Source of the DNA: Microvelia longipes
Taxonomy: Eukaryota > Arthropoda > Insecta > Hemiptera > Veliidae
NCBI GenBank assembly: GCA_018340805.1
Contig: JACMZG010001913.1
Coordinates: 32,434,458 to 32,498,457 of the forward strand
Reading direction: 5' to 3'
Length of the DNA stretch: 64,000 nt
Made by a program: the position numbers and the translations under genes. Shown in pieces: positions 12,395 to 26,935 of this stretch. Numbering within the stretch: position 1 is the stretch's first letter; each line of letters starts with the position of its first letter. Below the pieces are notes generated by a model. That model was not told where the DNA came from. It was given only the letters and a program-made list of their open reading frames with translations, and did no database searches.

Positions 12395-12765
12395 AAATGT
12401 AAAGAAAATTATGCATAGAGTACCTCGGAACATTTTCTTACATCTGAAGGAATAAATCTCCCAAACGGACGTTTCAAACCTATAAAAGTATTGAGATAAG
12501 GTATGACCCATCTAGTATAAATCTTTTCATGCCAAAACGGTAATTTCAAGCCTCTAAACGTATTGAGATAAGGTATGACCCATCTAGTAATAAATCTTTT
12601 CATGCCAAAACGGTAATTTCAAGCCTCTAAACGTATTGAGATAAGGTATGACCCATCTAGTAATAAATCTTTTCATGCCAAAACGGTAATTTCAAGCCTC
12701 TAAACGTATTGAGATAAGGTATGACCCATCTAGTAATAAATCTCTATGCCTGAGACGGATGTATC
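12395..12765 (+). repeat. RepA head and 73-bp tandem array
   Basis: ACCTCGGAACATTTTCTTAC head followed by about four 73-bp units (TTCAAGCCTCTAAACGTATT, GAGATAAGGTATGACCCATC). Homologous to the 70-bp array at 2.4 kb, with closer similarity among units than between loci. Confidence 0.85.
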
Positions 12766-12774
12766 AAGTCTCCA

Positions 12775-13050
12775 CTTGCATAGTGATAATATTATATCGA
12801 TAAAGTAACCTGAACGCCTTCAGCTATTAATAATAATCAAATAAACATTACAGAATACCCGAAACTCATAAAATATAATTTTTAAAATACTCAACAATAC
12901 TCAAAGAATGTGTAAAAAGCAGACGATAATTGGTTTATTATAACCTTAACTCACTCTTAGAGGAGGTTTCAATGAGGTTATACAGATCCACTAAAAGATG
13001 TTTCAAGCCTCATAATTAATTTAGATAGGCTATGCCCTCTCTAGTATAAA
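12775..13050 (+). repeat. RepA copy
   Basis: ATAAAGTAACCTGAACGCCT, then TATAACCTTAACTCACTCTT and AGAGGAGGTTTCAATGAGGT, then one diverged tandem-type unit. Directly follows the 73-bp array. Confidence 0.75.
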
Positions 13051-13589
13051 GTTAAAGTTTAAAGCTTTAATGTTAAGAAATTATCTAGCAAAATTTTTAG
13101 CAAAAGTTGAAATAAAATTGACCATAAAGTTTAATAATTATATGGCCCATTGGTTTCGTAATTATATGAGTTGTATAGTCAACATCCAAATAGTTGATTG
13201 TTTGGAACGGATCTAATTAACACAATTGAAGTATTTTGATGTAGAAATAGTTTTCTTTTGGAACTGTGACCATGCAAAAGTGCCAAAAAAACCTGTAAAA
13301 CCGGAAAGCTCATGTTATCTGACAACCAGATTATAATTTTTATAAAATTAAATTAACAGTATTTAAACATTTTAGCTAAAGGTTTGAAAGTGGATGCCTA
13401 TTGGAATTTTAACCTTTTAACGTGCAAAAGTGGTAACATTGCTAGAAAACCTTATCAATCAATAGGATTAGATATTCTTAGTAGAAGAAGATAGAGATAG
13501 AGATAGATATAGAGTTAGATATTCTAGAGTTAGATATTCTTAGTGGGGTATTGGCATCCAATAGGGCCTATTGGTGGAATTTTGAAATA

Positions 13590-13870
13590 TCCAAAAAGTA
13601 ACCTGACCACCTTGCTATCAATATAATCAAAACAAAAGAACACAATTATAGTAACTTATATAGTAGAACATTTAAAACACAAATTAAAACCCAATCAATG
13701 TGCAAGAAGCCGAAAACAATGGATATTATATAACTTTAACTCACTTTTTAAAGAGGCTTTATTGAGGTTACATAGGGCCCCTAAGAAACCCAAAATAATG
13801 TTTTCAGGACTCTCAATGTATTTTGATAAGCTAATGATGCCTCTAGCATATGGTTTAGACGGACCACTTT
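13590..13870 (+). repeat. RepA copy
   Basis: AAGTAACCTGACCACCTTGC, CAATCAATGTGCAAGAAGCC, then a decayed core GAGGCTTTATTGAGGTTACA and one unit-like tail. Confidence 0.7.
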
Positions 13871-14086
13871 CAAAAACTGATAATATCTCTAAGGTAAAAT
13901 CAAGCTACAAATAACTCAGTTCAGAGCTAAATCAGCTACTGAAAATACCTAACCTCATCATATTGATTGGTAAATATCATTATTTAATTATGTGATAACT
14001 ACTTGATTTTTTAAAACAAAAATTACATAATTTATCAGCATTAGATAAATATAGTTTCATTCTTGAAACTATCTATAGGTTACTTA

Positions 14087-14892
<806 letters not shown>

Positions 14893-14900
14893 GTTACTTC

Positions 14901-16859
14901 TTTAAAGTAAAAGGTTATCCTTTAAAGTCAGTTTAAAGTTATTCTTTAGCAAAGTTTTGTCAAAGTATGCCAGCCCTTTCCCTGCCAGCTTTCCTTCTAT
15001 TATCAGTATTATTAATATGATTGTAAGCTAAAAGTAATCTTATCCTTCGAAAACATTCTCACTTGTCGGGTAAAAGATTCTAGCAATAAACTTAAATTGT
15101 TCTATAGTTTTCAAGTTTCAAGCAGATCTTAAATAGAAGATAATAAGAGCAAAACAATAAATAAAGTTAAAGGACGGCGCAAAAACATTTCATTTCTTTA
15201 TTCAGAGCATTCTAAGAATAGAAAGATCAAGACAAAAATAGAAACAAGAAAAAGAAACATTATTAACAACATAAAAACAAAAACAAGATGCTAAAATAGC
15301 AACATGACATCTTATATTACAAACAAGTCGCATTAAAAACATGTTTAGTTTATTTTTATCCCGTAAGAGCACGCGACTTGCATTAGTACACTCTGGAATG
15401 CAGTTACGAGTCCTTTTCTTTGAATTGCTTTTGCTACATCTTCCTTTTCTATTTATATTCTCCAGTTTTATTAGCTTTTAATTATTATTTTCTTTTATCC
15501 ATTATTCTATAAAATGAAGTACTTTTAATTTATTCATTGTTTTTCTTTAACTTCCTTTTAATAGTTTTGTCTAGTAGTTACTCTTCTAATAATATCTTTT
15601 AAGCATAATCATACTTTAATATATGGATATATATGGATTATATTACATTGTTAGTCTATTTTAAAACCTTCACTTCTTTATTCGTTTTCTTGGTTTGTTT
15701 AAAGATATTTTTAACTCATTCCTTTAATGCTATTTGATCTTTTAGATCAATCGTTTTTTTTTTCTTTTCATTTTTTTTTATTAGTTGAACTTTCTTTCAG
15801 TACTTTTTGATTGTTTTTCAGTTGTTGATATTTAGACAGTCGAACATAGGTTTTTTGGGATGAAAAAGATAAAAATATTTTCTACTTATCCAAGTGTAAC
15901 ATTTAAACAACTGTTGTTTCTTCCTTTCAATACCTTGATTTTGTTTGATCTAAATGATTCTATTGGAAAGTAAAAATAGTTATTTTCAGGATGATTTAAT
16001 TCTTAAATGGTAAAATATAATAAGAAGCAAAGGATGTTTGTTTTATTAGAGTACTCCAACATGACTAGAATTAAAAAACGAGCCACATTTTCATCTTGAA
16101 TTTTTTAGATAACTGCATAAGCCACATATGTTGAGATTATTGGAGTCAGAACACAGGAAACAATAATAAATAATTTTTCAGACTAATATTAATGGATATT
16201 GTTTAAGAAATCGGACATTTAAATTCAAGAATTATACATATCTTCTTTTACGTGCAGCTGAATCAAGATTCGAAAAGGATTGCTTGAGTCTTAGACAACT
16301 TAGTCACGAACTTAAAGTCAACAATGACAAAATATAACCAATAAAAATATGAAGATTCCAAGAATGCAATATCCTTTAAAAATATCAATAATTTTGAATT
16401 GTAGGGTTTTATTCTTTCTTATTGCTAAGCCATTAATAGGCTCTAAAACAATTTATAAGAATGTTCAAGAAAGAAGGAACATAAAAGCGAGAACATAAAA
16501 ATACTATAATGAGTACTAAGTGTGAATGTAGCGGCTAAGTGGGGTTTTACTAGCGGCTGCGGTCTGATTAAAATAACTCTAAAACTCTTTGCCCGCTCTG
16601 ATAAACATATTGATATTAGTTCTTATTTAGTTGTTTTTACTCATATTCCTCACCTCCGTCTTTATTTTTTTCTTATCTATTTATTTATTTATTTTCATTT
16701 GTCTTTTATATTATGTAAACTAAAGTAAATAAATTATTAACTTTCTTTTGTCAATGTAGTTAATCATCTCTGTTATTGAAACATTATGTTTGGCTGAAGG
16801 AAGATACAAAAGGAAAATAAGAGGAAAACTAATATAACAGGCCCTCTGTAAAGCCATAG
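14901..16859. other. AT-rich stretch without recognised features
   Basis: No repeat family, exon or RNA recognised between the hAT-type element and the RepA copy. The only open frame of note (16522-16728) lacks coding character. Confidence 0.55.
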
Positions 16860-17145
16860 GGATATTATTACTAGAGGGGCTTTTTAGATTAATTTTGAAA
16901 CACCGATAAAGTAACCTGACCACCTTCGCTTATAAATATAATTAAATAATCGGTACAAAATTACAATAAATTGAATAGTAAAACGTTAAAAATACAAATC
17001 AAAACACGAACAATGTGCGGAAACCGAAATCAATTTATTAATTATAACCTTAACTCTCTCTTGAAGGAGGTTTCAATGAGGTTACACAGAGCCCCTGAGA
17101 GCCCCAAAAAGATGTTTCAGGCCTCTCAATGAATTCAGATAGGAT
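16860..17145 (+). repeat. RepA copy
   Basis: AAAGTAACCTGACCACCTTC, GAACAATGTGCGGAAACCG, the core GGAGGTTTCAATGAGGTTAC, then AGATGTTTCAGGCCTCTCAA. Best preserved single copy. Confidence 0.8.
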
Positions 17146-17573
17146 TGAGGGAATTTCTGACACATGCTGTTGTTGTTAATATAAACATGTTTTATGTTGT
17201 TACATACATAAAATCTCTAATTCTTTTCATGACTAAGACACATAATTCGTGTCACTCCTTTATAATTCCAAACATTGAAGTACGATATTGCTTAAAAATC
17301 TACAGTACTTTATTGGTACATATTTATCTTGTATTTTTTATTCAGAGAACTTCCTACTTTCATTTTTTATAAAAGGATATATAAGACCAAGTCAATTTGG
17401 TAATAAATTAGATTACGTTATTGAATATGTATTACAACGTATGGTTTTGTTCTTTGTTTATAATTTGTTGTTTGCAATATTATCTTGTTTTATATTATTT
17501 ACCATTATTTATGCTCCATACGTAAACGTTTTATTTGCTTGCTGTTGAGATGGGTTGCCTTTAAAGAGGGCCC

Positions 17574-17705
<132 letters not shown>

Positions 17706-18228
17706 AAACAAGAATTATAAACAATTAAAATAATGTTTTGTTTAAAATACAAAGCACTTAAAGTACAAATCAAAACTATTTCTATTCAAATTTCAAATAG
17801 ACTTAAAGAGTGAAACAAATTACAAATTATTATTGAACTGAACTAAATATGGTAGACATTTTTGTTTTTATTTTATTAATAACATCACTACAAAGTTAAT
17901 ATGTCGAACTAATTAAACAAATTTAATTTTTTAAGACAAAAGTTACCTTTGGGCTCTAAATTATTACAAACAAAATTTATAAAATTAATTTATTATGTTT
18001 ATAAATTTTAAATTAATCTTATAGTTATTTAAAAAATGCTTTTCCTTGCCTAAACCTTAGTCTTTATATAATTTTTGCTACAACCCTGCTCGGCTAGGGA
18101 GGGAGGAGACCCGGGTGGGTTTATGACGTCATACATTTAAAGTCAGTTGTACTAAAATTTTATTACGACCAAGTTTATCCCATAAAAGCGCTAATGACAA
18201 ATAAATATTAGTATACATACATAATAAA

Positions 18229-18259
<31 letters not shown>

Positions 18260-18283
18260 TATATATATATATATATATATATA
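18229..18283. repeat. (AT)n microsatellite
   Basis: AT tract with two TATTATATT interruptions. Confidence 0.95.
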
Positions 18284-18391
18284 CCTGCGGAAACAACCTC
18301 AGGTGAGTTGCATTTACTATTCTCTGTGAATTAATTAATGTTGGCTAAAGCATTTTAATAAAAATACAATTAAAAATAACTTAGAACATAG

Positions 18392-18470
18392 CCCGGGCTG
18401 CGAACCTGGCACTGGTGCCAAAATTGAGTAACTATACCATCACAGCAACAGATGCAAAGTTAATGCTTAA
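18392..18470 (-). repeat. tRNA-like pseudogene or SINE head
   Basis: Minus strand: TTGCTGTGATGGTATAGTTA as box A and CAGGTTCGCAGCCCGGG as box B, about 35 bases apart. Folding of the acceptor stem is poor. Likely a SINE fragment. Confidence 0.4.
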
Positions 18471-19192
18471 ACTCAACTGAACAGCAGATATTAAAAATAT
18501 CTCTTAATAAAATTAATGAAATGTCTGCCTTCATTAGAAATTTAGAAATTATATTTCTTGTTAATTTAAAATGTTTGCGGTAAGAGAATATTCACGTGCG
18601 AATTCTCGAGGATATAATCTGTCATTTCGATCCAAGTTCAAATCTAAGTTCGCTTTTCAATTTTTCAATTCTAAATGAAATTATGGATTCGGCTTTTACT
18701 GTACCAGGGAGAAAGACAAGTTCTTATTGCCTCTAAAAAGGAAGGGGTTAAGACAGAGAAAGGAATTTGATCTAATTTCACCCTAAAGACTTATGTAACT
18801 ATATCAACTTCTAACAAGCACTTAATAACTTACATGCTTAACTCTGATCAATTAAAAGGAATTTAAAAAGCACTTGGTATGCTTTTTTCTTATGATTGGA
18901 AAGAGACAGCGTGAGAATTTATATCATTAATTATTTATATAATACATATAATTGTATACATATAATTGTCCTTTGGAAATTCGCGTAAACCGGTGAAAAT
19001 GTAAACACATGGTTCGTTATTAATTGTAATTCCGAGTAAAACCGAATCAGATACAATCTGTTGAAACAGTTTATTTATTTAGAATTTTGACAGCTGTGTT
19101 AATTTTAAAACCAGAATAAAGTAATGTAATCAAACTTGTCATGTGTTTACATTTTATTAAATTCACTTTATAGACCGGTAGAAGCGCACTCC

Positions 19193-19198
<6 letters not shown>

Positions 19199-19291
<93 letters not shown>

Positions 19292-19309
19292 TATTTATTT
19301 ATTTATTTT
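19199..19309. repeat. (AT)n then (TTAT)n microsatellite
   Basis: About 90 bp of AT and five TTAT units. Confidence 0.95.
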
Positions 19310-19649
19310 GTATGTATGTATGTTCTTACGTACGAGATTTTTGTGTCCTAAACGTTTTTATGAGACACAATAACTTACTAACGCTTTCTTGGATCAAAAT
19401 GAAACTTGGTACAAAAATCAACCTTGTTAATGTCATGAACTCTATTGTTTATTAAATATGTGTGACGTCATTAACCCTCAAAATGACCCCATAAACATTT
19501 TAAAAAATCACCAATCGTCATGAAGTGTTTAGATTGGACTGCAATTTTATACACGTATACTACAATATATGTCTCACAAACATACGAAGTTTCATTGTAT
19601 TATCAGAATTAGTTCCGGTTTTTATTGATTTGGCATATATATGTTAAAT

Positions 19650-19653
19650 ATTA

Positions 19654-19732
<79 letters not shown>

Positions 19733-19736
19733 ATAT
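19650..19736. repeat. (AT)n microsatellite
   Basis: AT tract with two slips, next to a GC-rich hairpin fragment. Confidence 0.95.
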
Positions 19737-19739
19737 GCC

Positions 19740-19800
19740 TTTTGATTCTTGCCTTTACCCGCCTCGGCCGCATAGTGGCAGAAAGGCCGAAGGCTTCTTG
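19740..19800 (+). repeat. GC-rich hairpin fragment
   Basis: CCTCGGCCGCATAGTGGCAG and AAGGCCGAAGGCTT next to an AT microsatellite; a decayed piece of the same hairpin family. Confidence 0.4.
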
Positions 19801-20439
19801 TTAATTCCTAGATACTCTTTTTCATTATATAAGAGTTACTTATTCCATTTAATTAATTTTTACTTTTCTTCATTCATATACTGTAGGTATGTAAGAAGAG
19901 TAGTGTTTTCACTAAAAATTCGAAACTGGAATTTCAACTGAATCATTAGTTTCAGGTGTTTGTAAGACGTCCTCAGTGGCTTTAACCAATTATTCTGAAT
20001 GTGTGTGAGTGCGCCGGTTGTAATCGTGACTCCAAGTGAGTTTAGTGTGCTAGTTTATGTGGTAGAGGGTTAATACTGGGTTCAAAATTGGTTAAAATTT
20101 TAATCAATTTTAAGTCTAACCGAGCTATCTAGAAAATAATTTTTATCACCTAATGAATCGTCATTATTGACTTTAACGATTTAAAATTTGGCACGCATAT
20201 ATGCATATAATAATATCCTATTTCATTTCCTTAAAAAATGTCTAAAAAATTAAAAATAATCTAATTGAATTGAAAAGTGGCTCGTGTATATTTTTATAAT
20301 AAATTTAATTTCAACGTTATAATACAATTGATTTGTTAATGTTAACTTTTTATTAAATAACTTAACTTTGTATAAAGTTAATTTAACTTAATACAAACAT
20401 TTTTTCAATATGACCAGTGTATCTACTGTCGGATCTCTA

Positions 20440-20600
20440 GTGTTAAGGATATTCGTCCGGACATGGGTGACCCCTAGTATAGATGTTTTTACAATCTGAG
20501 GACAAACGAAGCGAGCCCGAAGTGATATGAATATCACGGCGTAGAGAATCCGATACGGTGACAAGAAGTTACAATATATCTCGTACCCGAAATTTAGTAT
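20440..20600 (-). repeat. RepB head, and hairpins nearby
   Basis: Minus strand GGGCTCGCTTCGTTTGTCCT followed by CAGATTGTAAAAACATC, with GGGTACGAGATATATTG before it. Further right (20820-20910) lie AGGCCGGTAGGCC and GAGGCTTGCCGAGG. Confidence 0.5.
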
Positions 20601-21309
20601 TTAAATAATATAATTAAATAATTTATATTTACTTGAAGTATGGTTGCAAACATATTATGATTAATAATCAAATATTATTATTATTAATTATTATTTATAT
20701 CAACCAAAAAAATGTGATGTTTTATGTCATAAAAATAGTTATTTATGCAACAAGAGATGAAAGTAAGTTTTACAGCTCAAGTTAAAGTTTCGTCTTAAGG
20801 CAGCGCCGAAGAAGGAAACTTCATTAGCTCACGAGGCCGGTAGGCCGAGGGAGATAAACTAGCTAACTAGTTAGCTCCCGAGGCTTGCCGAGGGAGATAA
20901 TACGAGAGCTGAAAACTTTCATCCCTTGTTGTATATTAATTATCTACGACTAGAGAACTAATACTAACAACTATTAATTTATTCTTCAGCTCCTTAATTG
21001 TTATTGTGTTAGTTTAGTTTATTCTTACCATGTCAATTACTCTGATGAAGAGAGAATAAAGCCACTATCTTCACATTATTTTATTGGAAGCTGTCAATAG
21101 AATAATGTGTAATACATATATATTTGTAATTTAAACATTAGCGTGTGTATATTGTATATTCTACCGGTAGTACCAACATAACACCGAAAAAATCCTAAAC
21201 ATTTTACTAAAACATTCTGTCAAGTTGGCAATACTTTCACTTTTCCTCCCTAGGGAGTAAAAGTACATTTACAGTGTGAGATAACAAGACTGTATGTAGA
21301 ACTTACAAT

Positions 21310-21530
21310 ACAAGGAGTAGATAAAATATTTTCCAGATACCGTAGTGTACAACTTATCCCAATGATTGAGTTTTGTACCAAGTTTCAACTCTATAGCTTA
21401 AAAACGCTGGACCTATGATGATAACAGACACACTTACTGACAGACAACTTTGTAAAAACCACTCAGAAGGTCTTTTCACCTGAAAAGGGATAATTCAGGT
21501 GACATTCCGGTTTCTGAATTTCAGTGCAAA
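21310..21530 (+). repeat. RepB 3' part
   Basis: GTACCAAGTTTCAACTCTAT, GATGATAACAGACACACTTA, CTGACAGACAACTTTGTAAA, GGGATAATTCAGGTGACATT. Confidence 0.65.
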
Positions 21531-23124
21531 CGCAACTATGATCAATTATGAGCCACGTAATTCTGATATTTTTAAGTATAAAGCCCTTTAAAAACTTCAA
21601 ATAGATACATTTTTTTCTCTTGATGCTATAGGACCGGAGACTGTAGGGAAAAGTTTCCATAAATAAAACACAATATGTGATCCTTAACTGAAAGAGTGCA
21701 AAAGATGTTAGTGTTGTTTTAGTAATAATTATAAAGGGTTATATATCAAATAGTTCGAGATGAAATACGAATAAAATGAGCATGAAGCCATGACGCAATG
21801 TAGCTCATTAAATTTGATTCCATCCTGGGTGATTATTTTAACTTTCACCTCGTCAATTGGATTAGATATGAATCCTGTAGTAAATATTTTCTTTCATCAG
21901 AGTTAAGAGTTCTAATCGGCACAATCTATCACAGTTGTGATAGTATTTAGCTTAATATCACAAACCTCATCGTTAGACTAAACCATTACAGACTACCGAA
22001 TTTCGTACTATCTCAGTCAGTCAGTACAATAAGCAGACCCGAAGAGCGGGCATGTTCAGAAATTAAGATGTTAAATTCACCGCATTTTAAAGAAACAATT
22101 GATGAATCAGCCACCGTCAATTTTTATTGTTGGATATAAATACAGGTTCAGGTATTTGCATACCCAACAGTAAGTATCGACAATACCTGATTATTTATTA
22201 ATCAGTGCATTTACAAAGGTATATAAGTACGGGAACTCGGAGGTGATTTTCTACGTTGTAAGATTTATGAACATTCGGTCATAGGAGTTACAGGTCCATA
22301 GAATTGAAAAGAAAACCACCGGTTTGGTGTTTTACTCCGGGGCTAAACAATATGCTGACTCAATAAAATTTTAATAATATTACAACTATCGTATTTTAAA
22401 TATTCTATAGTACTAGGTTGCTTTGTATTCAAGATATAAAAGTTTGTATATAAATGTTATAAAATTATATGAGAGCAAGTTAGTGAGAGATTGTTTACAG
22501 GGAGGGTAGATGATACTTTGATGGGCTTTACTAGTCAAGAAGTTAAAAAGCTATAGCTAAAGTTTGATTATCCAGAAGTCAATAATGTCAAAATGGCGAC
22601 CAATATTAAAATTAAATTTAGTAGAACTACTTATCATTTAAGAAGATACATTTCAACTTGATTAGTTAAAGTTTCGAATTTTCTCAAATTTTTAATTTTT
22701 GATGACAAAAAAAAAAATCATTTGAAATGTATAAAATGTTTATGCAAGCAGCTCAAGTTAATTTAAGTTTGATTGTTGTACCAAATTTAAACTTTTTGAA
22801 ATTGATTAAACTGATGTTAATGATGAGATTTCGGTTTAGTAGTGCGCAATACTTATCGCATATACCTACGCGGTAGTAGGTAAGAAAATGTTAAAATCAC
22901 AAACCTCATTCAACTATAAAGGTTTGTTTTATGGAAATAATCATTGGACTCATAGATGATAGAGTTATGGTAAAAGAGGCCTAGTAGACATGGCAATATT
23001 CAAATTTGCTGAACGAAACGGTAAATAAGAAAGTTATTTAGATGATATATTGTTTCTTATTATGTTCTTCCTTTCATATCAGATACCGGTACCTTTATAT
23101 ATGTGAGTATATTAGCTCACAACT

Positions 23125-23225
23125 TCGACTCGCTTCGCTCATCCTCAAAATGTTATAATTTTCCAAAACTCATGGTAGTATTATTTCGGCCTCGCTACGC
23201 TCGACCTCAGAATTAATAGGTTATC
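23125..23225 (+). repeat. RepB head fragment
   Basis: TTCGACTCGCTTCGCTCATC and TCGGCCTCGCTACGCTCGAC, two tandem copies of the hairpin-like head string. Confidence 0.5.
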
Positions 23226-23419
23226 AAACTTCTCATGTGTTATAATTTAAGAATGAAAATAATGCTTCAGTATCCCACCAATAAATATATATTTTTGCTA
23301 ATAACTTACAAAGAAAAAATTAAGATCTCTTCATGTTTTTCGCTATCTGACGATGTTTTGAACGTCAAAAAACAAGAAAAAGGTTAAAAATTATATGCCG
23401 TTAAAGTTTAAAAAATTGG

Positions 23420-23720
23420 AAGTCTATAGTATAAAAAGGAGGCTAAATCAAAATGAAATTTGGTGAAACTATTCACCAATTATATTTGCAAATTCGAGTC
23501 CAATTTCAACTCCAACGGTCTTTGTGACGCGATTTTTTTAATAATTTTATGACTCAGCAAACTAGTTTATTGTTGGTCTAAAATATCTTTTGTGCTGCAT
23601 AACTAGACTTTTTGGTGAAAAGTTTCAACTCTCTTACATCATCATAGCGTTAGTTTTGTGTGACACAGATACTTAGTTTTGATAATTATGGCAAAACCTT
23701 GGTATCGGATTTTTAGGGTG
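23420..23720 (+). repeat. RepB-related segment, diverged
   Basis: AAATGAAATTTGGTGAAACT, TTTATGACTCAGCAAA, GCATAACTAGACTTTTTGGT, AAGTTTCAACTCTCTTACAT. The order matches RepB but similarity is low. Confidence 0.5.
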
Positions 23721-25099
23721 AAAACAGTCCTTTTCTTATATCTCAAAGATAGTAGATGGGAAAAAGCGATGATTAAAAATGTTCCGTTTTGAGAGAAGAA
23801 CAAGTTACCATTCTACGTTCAAAGTTCAGACTAGGATTTTCTGTTTAATTTATTATTATTATTATTATGTGTTAATAATCATAAGAAAAATAAGTATTAA
23901 TAATAAAGGATTAGTAAATTATAATTTATTTCTCATTTTAGTTCATTATAATTGTATTTATACTGTCTATAATAATTAGTTGAAATTAATTAAATAATTA
24001 ACTATGGTACATACTCGCTATGGTTGTGGTAATTAGCAGAAGCGCCGGTTTGATGATCATTCTCGGAGTGATCACGTTAAACTAACTTCAGGTTGTACCC
24101 GGGTACTCGTACCCCCTTTCAGGTACCATCACGAGGAGAAAGGGTACCTTCCTTTCAGGTTATTATGACCTTGAACAACCTGATGAAAACCCCGATGACA
24201 TTAGGTCAACAAAGATAACATACTGTCCGACATTTTAACATTTTTTTTTGGAACATAAACAATGGGTTCGATTTTGTTTAAAACGTTTTAATTGATAGTC
24301 GATCTTTAAGTTTAAAATTTTGATAACGCTTATCTTTAAATTTGTACAGGGTTAAATAACAATCTGGGAGAACTGCAAACCTAGAGAATTTCTATTTAAT
24401 ATGTTTACAGGATTATATTTCTTATTTTTGGTTAACACAAGTATAATTGTGTCGTCTGCGAAATTCCAACCCCTTGAAACATAGTTTTAAAAAAATAATT
24501 TAAAGGTTTCTTTATTTTTTTAAATCTGGTATTTTCATAAATTCTTTTACATTTTTTTTAGAAACTGGTCTTTAATCTTACTTAGATATAGTTTAGATAT
24601 CTATCTTAGATAGATATAGTTTTGGTCTTTATGGTAAAATTTTTTTTTTTTTTCAAATTTTCATTCAGCTCAACAAAGAAGAGAGGTTCGGATGGCCAAG
24701 CAAATATAAAATTGGAAAAAGATTCCCAGGTGTCCGGTACTCGAATTTTGCAAAATCTTAAATTTCCATTCCAATAAGAAAAATGTACATATTAATGAAA
24801 ATTTTATTTTTGTTTGATTTAGTTCCTCCAGTTGTTCGACCCTATTCCAAACATTTATATGCAAAAGTTAAAAGGAAATGTAAATGGTGGGCATTTCACC
24901 TGTATCATTATTTTGATAAAACATGTTAGAGATCTCTTAAATCTTATACATAATGAAATTCTTAAAATACCTTTCTCTATCGCTGTCTCTGTACAGCATA
25001 GAGATGGGTTACTAGAGGGAGCACTCACTATCTCAATACATTGAAAGGCTTAAAACGTATTTTCGGAGCTCACAGGGGTTCTTGCTGTAAAAGTAACAT

Positions 25100-25320
25100 G
25101 AGCACACTCGACTTTTAAAATTACTTTTATTTATATTACAGAACGTTTAAAATTCAAAGCAAAACACGAGCAATGTGTGAAAAGCAGTCGACAATTAATT
25201 TATTATAACCTTAACTCACTCTTAGAGGAGGTTTCAATGAGGTCACACGGAGCCCCAAAGAGATGTTCTAAGCCTTTTAATGAATTAAGATATGGTATGC
25301 ATGTTGTAGTAATACATATA
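25100..25320 (+). repeat. RepA copy
   Basis: CACGAGCAATGTGTGAAAAG, AGAGGAGGTTTCAATGAGGT, AGAGATGTTCTAAGCC and TGAATTAAGATATGGTATG. Confidence 0.75.
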
Positions 25321-25499
25321 TCTCTCTGATTTACTAGATTATATTGATAATTTAAGGTGTTAAGTTTTTATTCAATTCAGCGCCACAGAAACATAAATAA
25401 GGAACTTTGTCGTGGTAAAAATAATAACCTTGATTGTTGCCGATTAATTAAAAATTTTAATGACACAGCAAACCGAGTTATTGACTTTTCAACAACCTG

Positions 25500-25965
25500 G
25501 GATTGCTGCATCCAGCACTCAATTTCCTCCCGTTTTGAAATGTTTTCTTGTTTGTTTTAATTTTCTCCCTTTACATAAATTGTTCTTTTTTGCAATGTTC
25601 CTTCGGTTCACTCGAACTCTCCCGTCATAAATTGTTCTTTTATGCATTGTTCCATTGCTGCTCTTAAATTCATCTTGTTATAAATTGTTCTCTTTCGAAA
25701 TGTTCCCTCACTGCACCTTATTTTCTCTTGTTTAAAATAATTTTATTTAGTAATATTACCCTTCCGTACTTAATTTCATCCCATTAGAAATTGTTCTGCA
25801 TTGTTTATATACATTGCTACGTTTAAATTCGAACCTTCACCAATTGGTTTTCTGATGCTCCTCAATGCTCTCGATTTTTTGACACCTGAAATTTTTATCC
25901 TTTGACCCGCACTATTTTTTCTCCCCTTAGAAATAGTTCTCTTTGTTGCAATATGATAGTTGATA
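25500..25965 (+). repeat. Highly diverged tandem repeat, about 60 bp
   Basis: TTATAAATTGTTCTTTTW, GCAATGTTCCYT and a C/T-rich tail recur at about 25570, 25625, 25680, 25785 and 25925, with strong drift. An old array. Confidence 0.55.
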
Positions 25966-26599
25966 GACTCTTCTTGACTCATCTTTCAACAATCATCATA
26001 ACCCCATCAATCCTCTCATCATCTCTTAGTATTAGTGCTGCTTATGGACTCAGCTCAAACAGTATAAAGAAGAGATATTCTTTATACTTTGTCATTCTCT
26101 GATGTTTTGATATTTTTTAAAATCAATTCATTAAGAAAATAAAAATAAGTTAAATGTAATCAGAATCAAAAGACTATTAGTCGTACATGTTCTCTTGCGT
26201 GTCATCGAGTGTTATGTCTCGCGTCACCTGCGTAAGAATATGTGATATTGTAGCGTATATAGTCTTTTGTGGACATATTATTTCAAGCAGCAATTTTATA
26301 TATAAATTCATAAGCTTCCAATCTATTTAATAAAGTCCGGAACGTGATACATAATAACATATAACTTTGAGGCAAAGTTGAAATTTACTAATAGTATCTT
26401 CACATACTTCTAATAACATAACAACAAACAAAATAGATTTGTAGAATTTTACCTCTATAATTAGATCGATGCACGATAGTTGGTGCAAGCAGTCATTCCA
26501 ACATTAGGGAACCTCATTCTGGCCGTGACTTTTAGACCCTTAATTGAGAATCGTTTTATCTAGAGATTTGTTACTTAATTATTTATTGTTACGTGTCAT

Positions 26600-26690
26600 T
26601 TATTTAGCGAATTTTCGTCGCCTGTACCCGCTCCGCGGGCCTGTAAGGTCTGCCTCAGGCCTTTCGGGGCCGCATAGCAGTATACTTTAC
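26600..26690 (+). repeat. GC-rich hairpin module, short
   Basis: TTAGCGAATTTTCGTCGCCT followed by CCCGC-TCC-GCGGG and a CAGGCCTTTCGGGGCC near-palindrome. Related in layout to the two larger modules. Confidence 0.55.
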
Positions 26691-26824
26691 TTAACTATAT
26701 TTATGTATGCCTATGTGACACTTGGAATGGTTCGATTTAGTTAAAACCGGTCTCGATTAGATTTAGCTTGGCTATCTTAATGACTTCTTAAAGCGCAGTG
26801 GAGTAATACTCAATGTACAAAAAA

Positions 26825-26912
26825 CTAACACGTCTCTCCACAAAAGAATTTATTAAATAAAAGCAGAGCCGGATTTCGGCAATAATGCCATCAACAGTGC
26901 CGGTGAGTTGAG
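26825..26912 (-). repeat. Relic of a hammerhead-bearing element
   Basis: On the minus strand: CACCGGCA, CTGTTGA (26897-26891), T, stem GGCA-TTAT-TGCC, GAAA, TCCGGC, TC, TGC, then a segment like the 28.6-kb element (TTTTGTGGAGAGACG). The stem II sequence is fully different from the 28.6-kb copy but perfectly paired. The core A to T change should abolish cutting. Confidence 0.5.
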
Positions 26913-26935
26913 TGCAGGCGTCTGACAGACTATCC

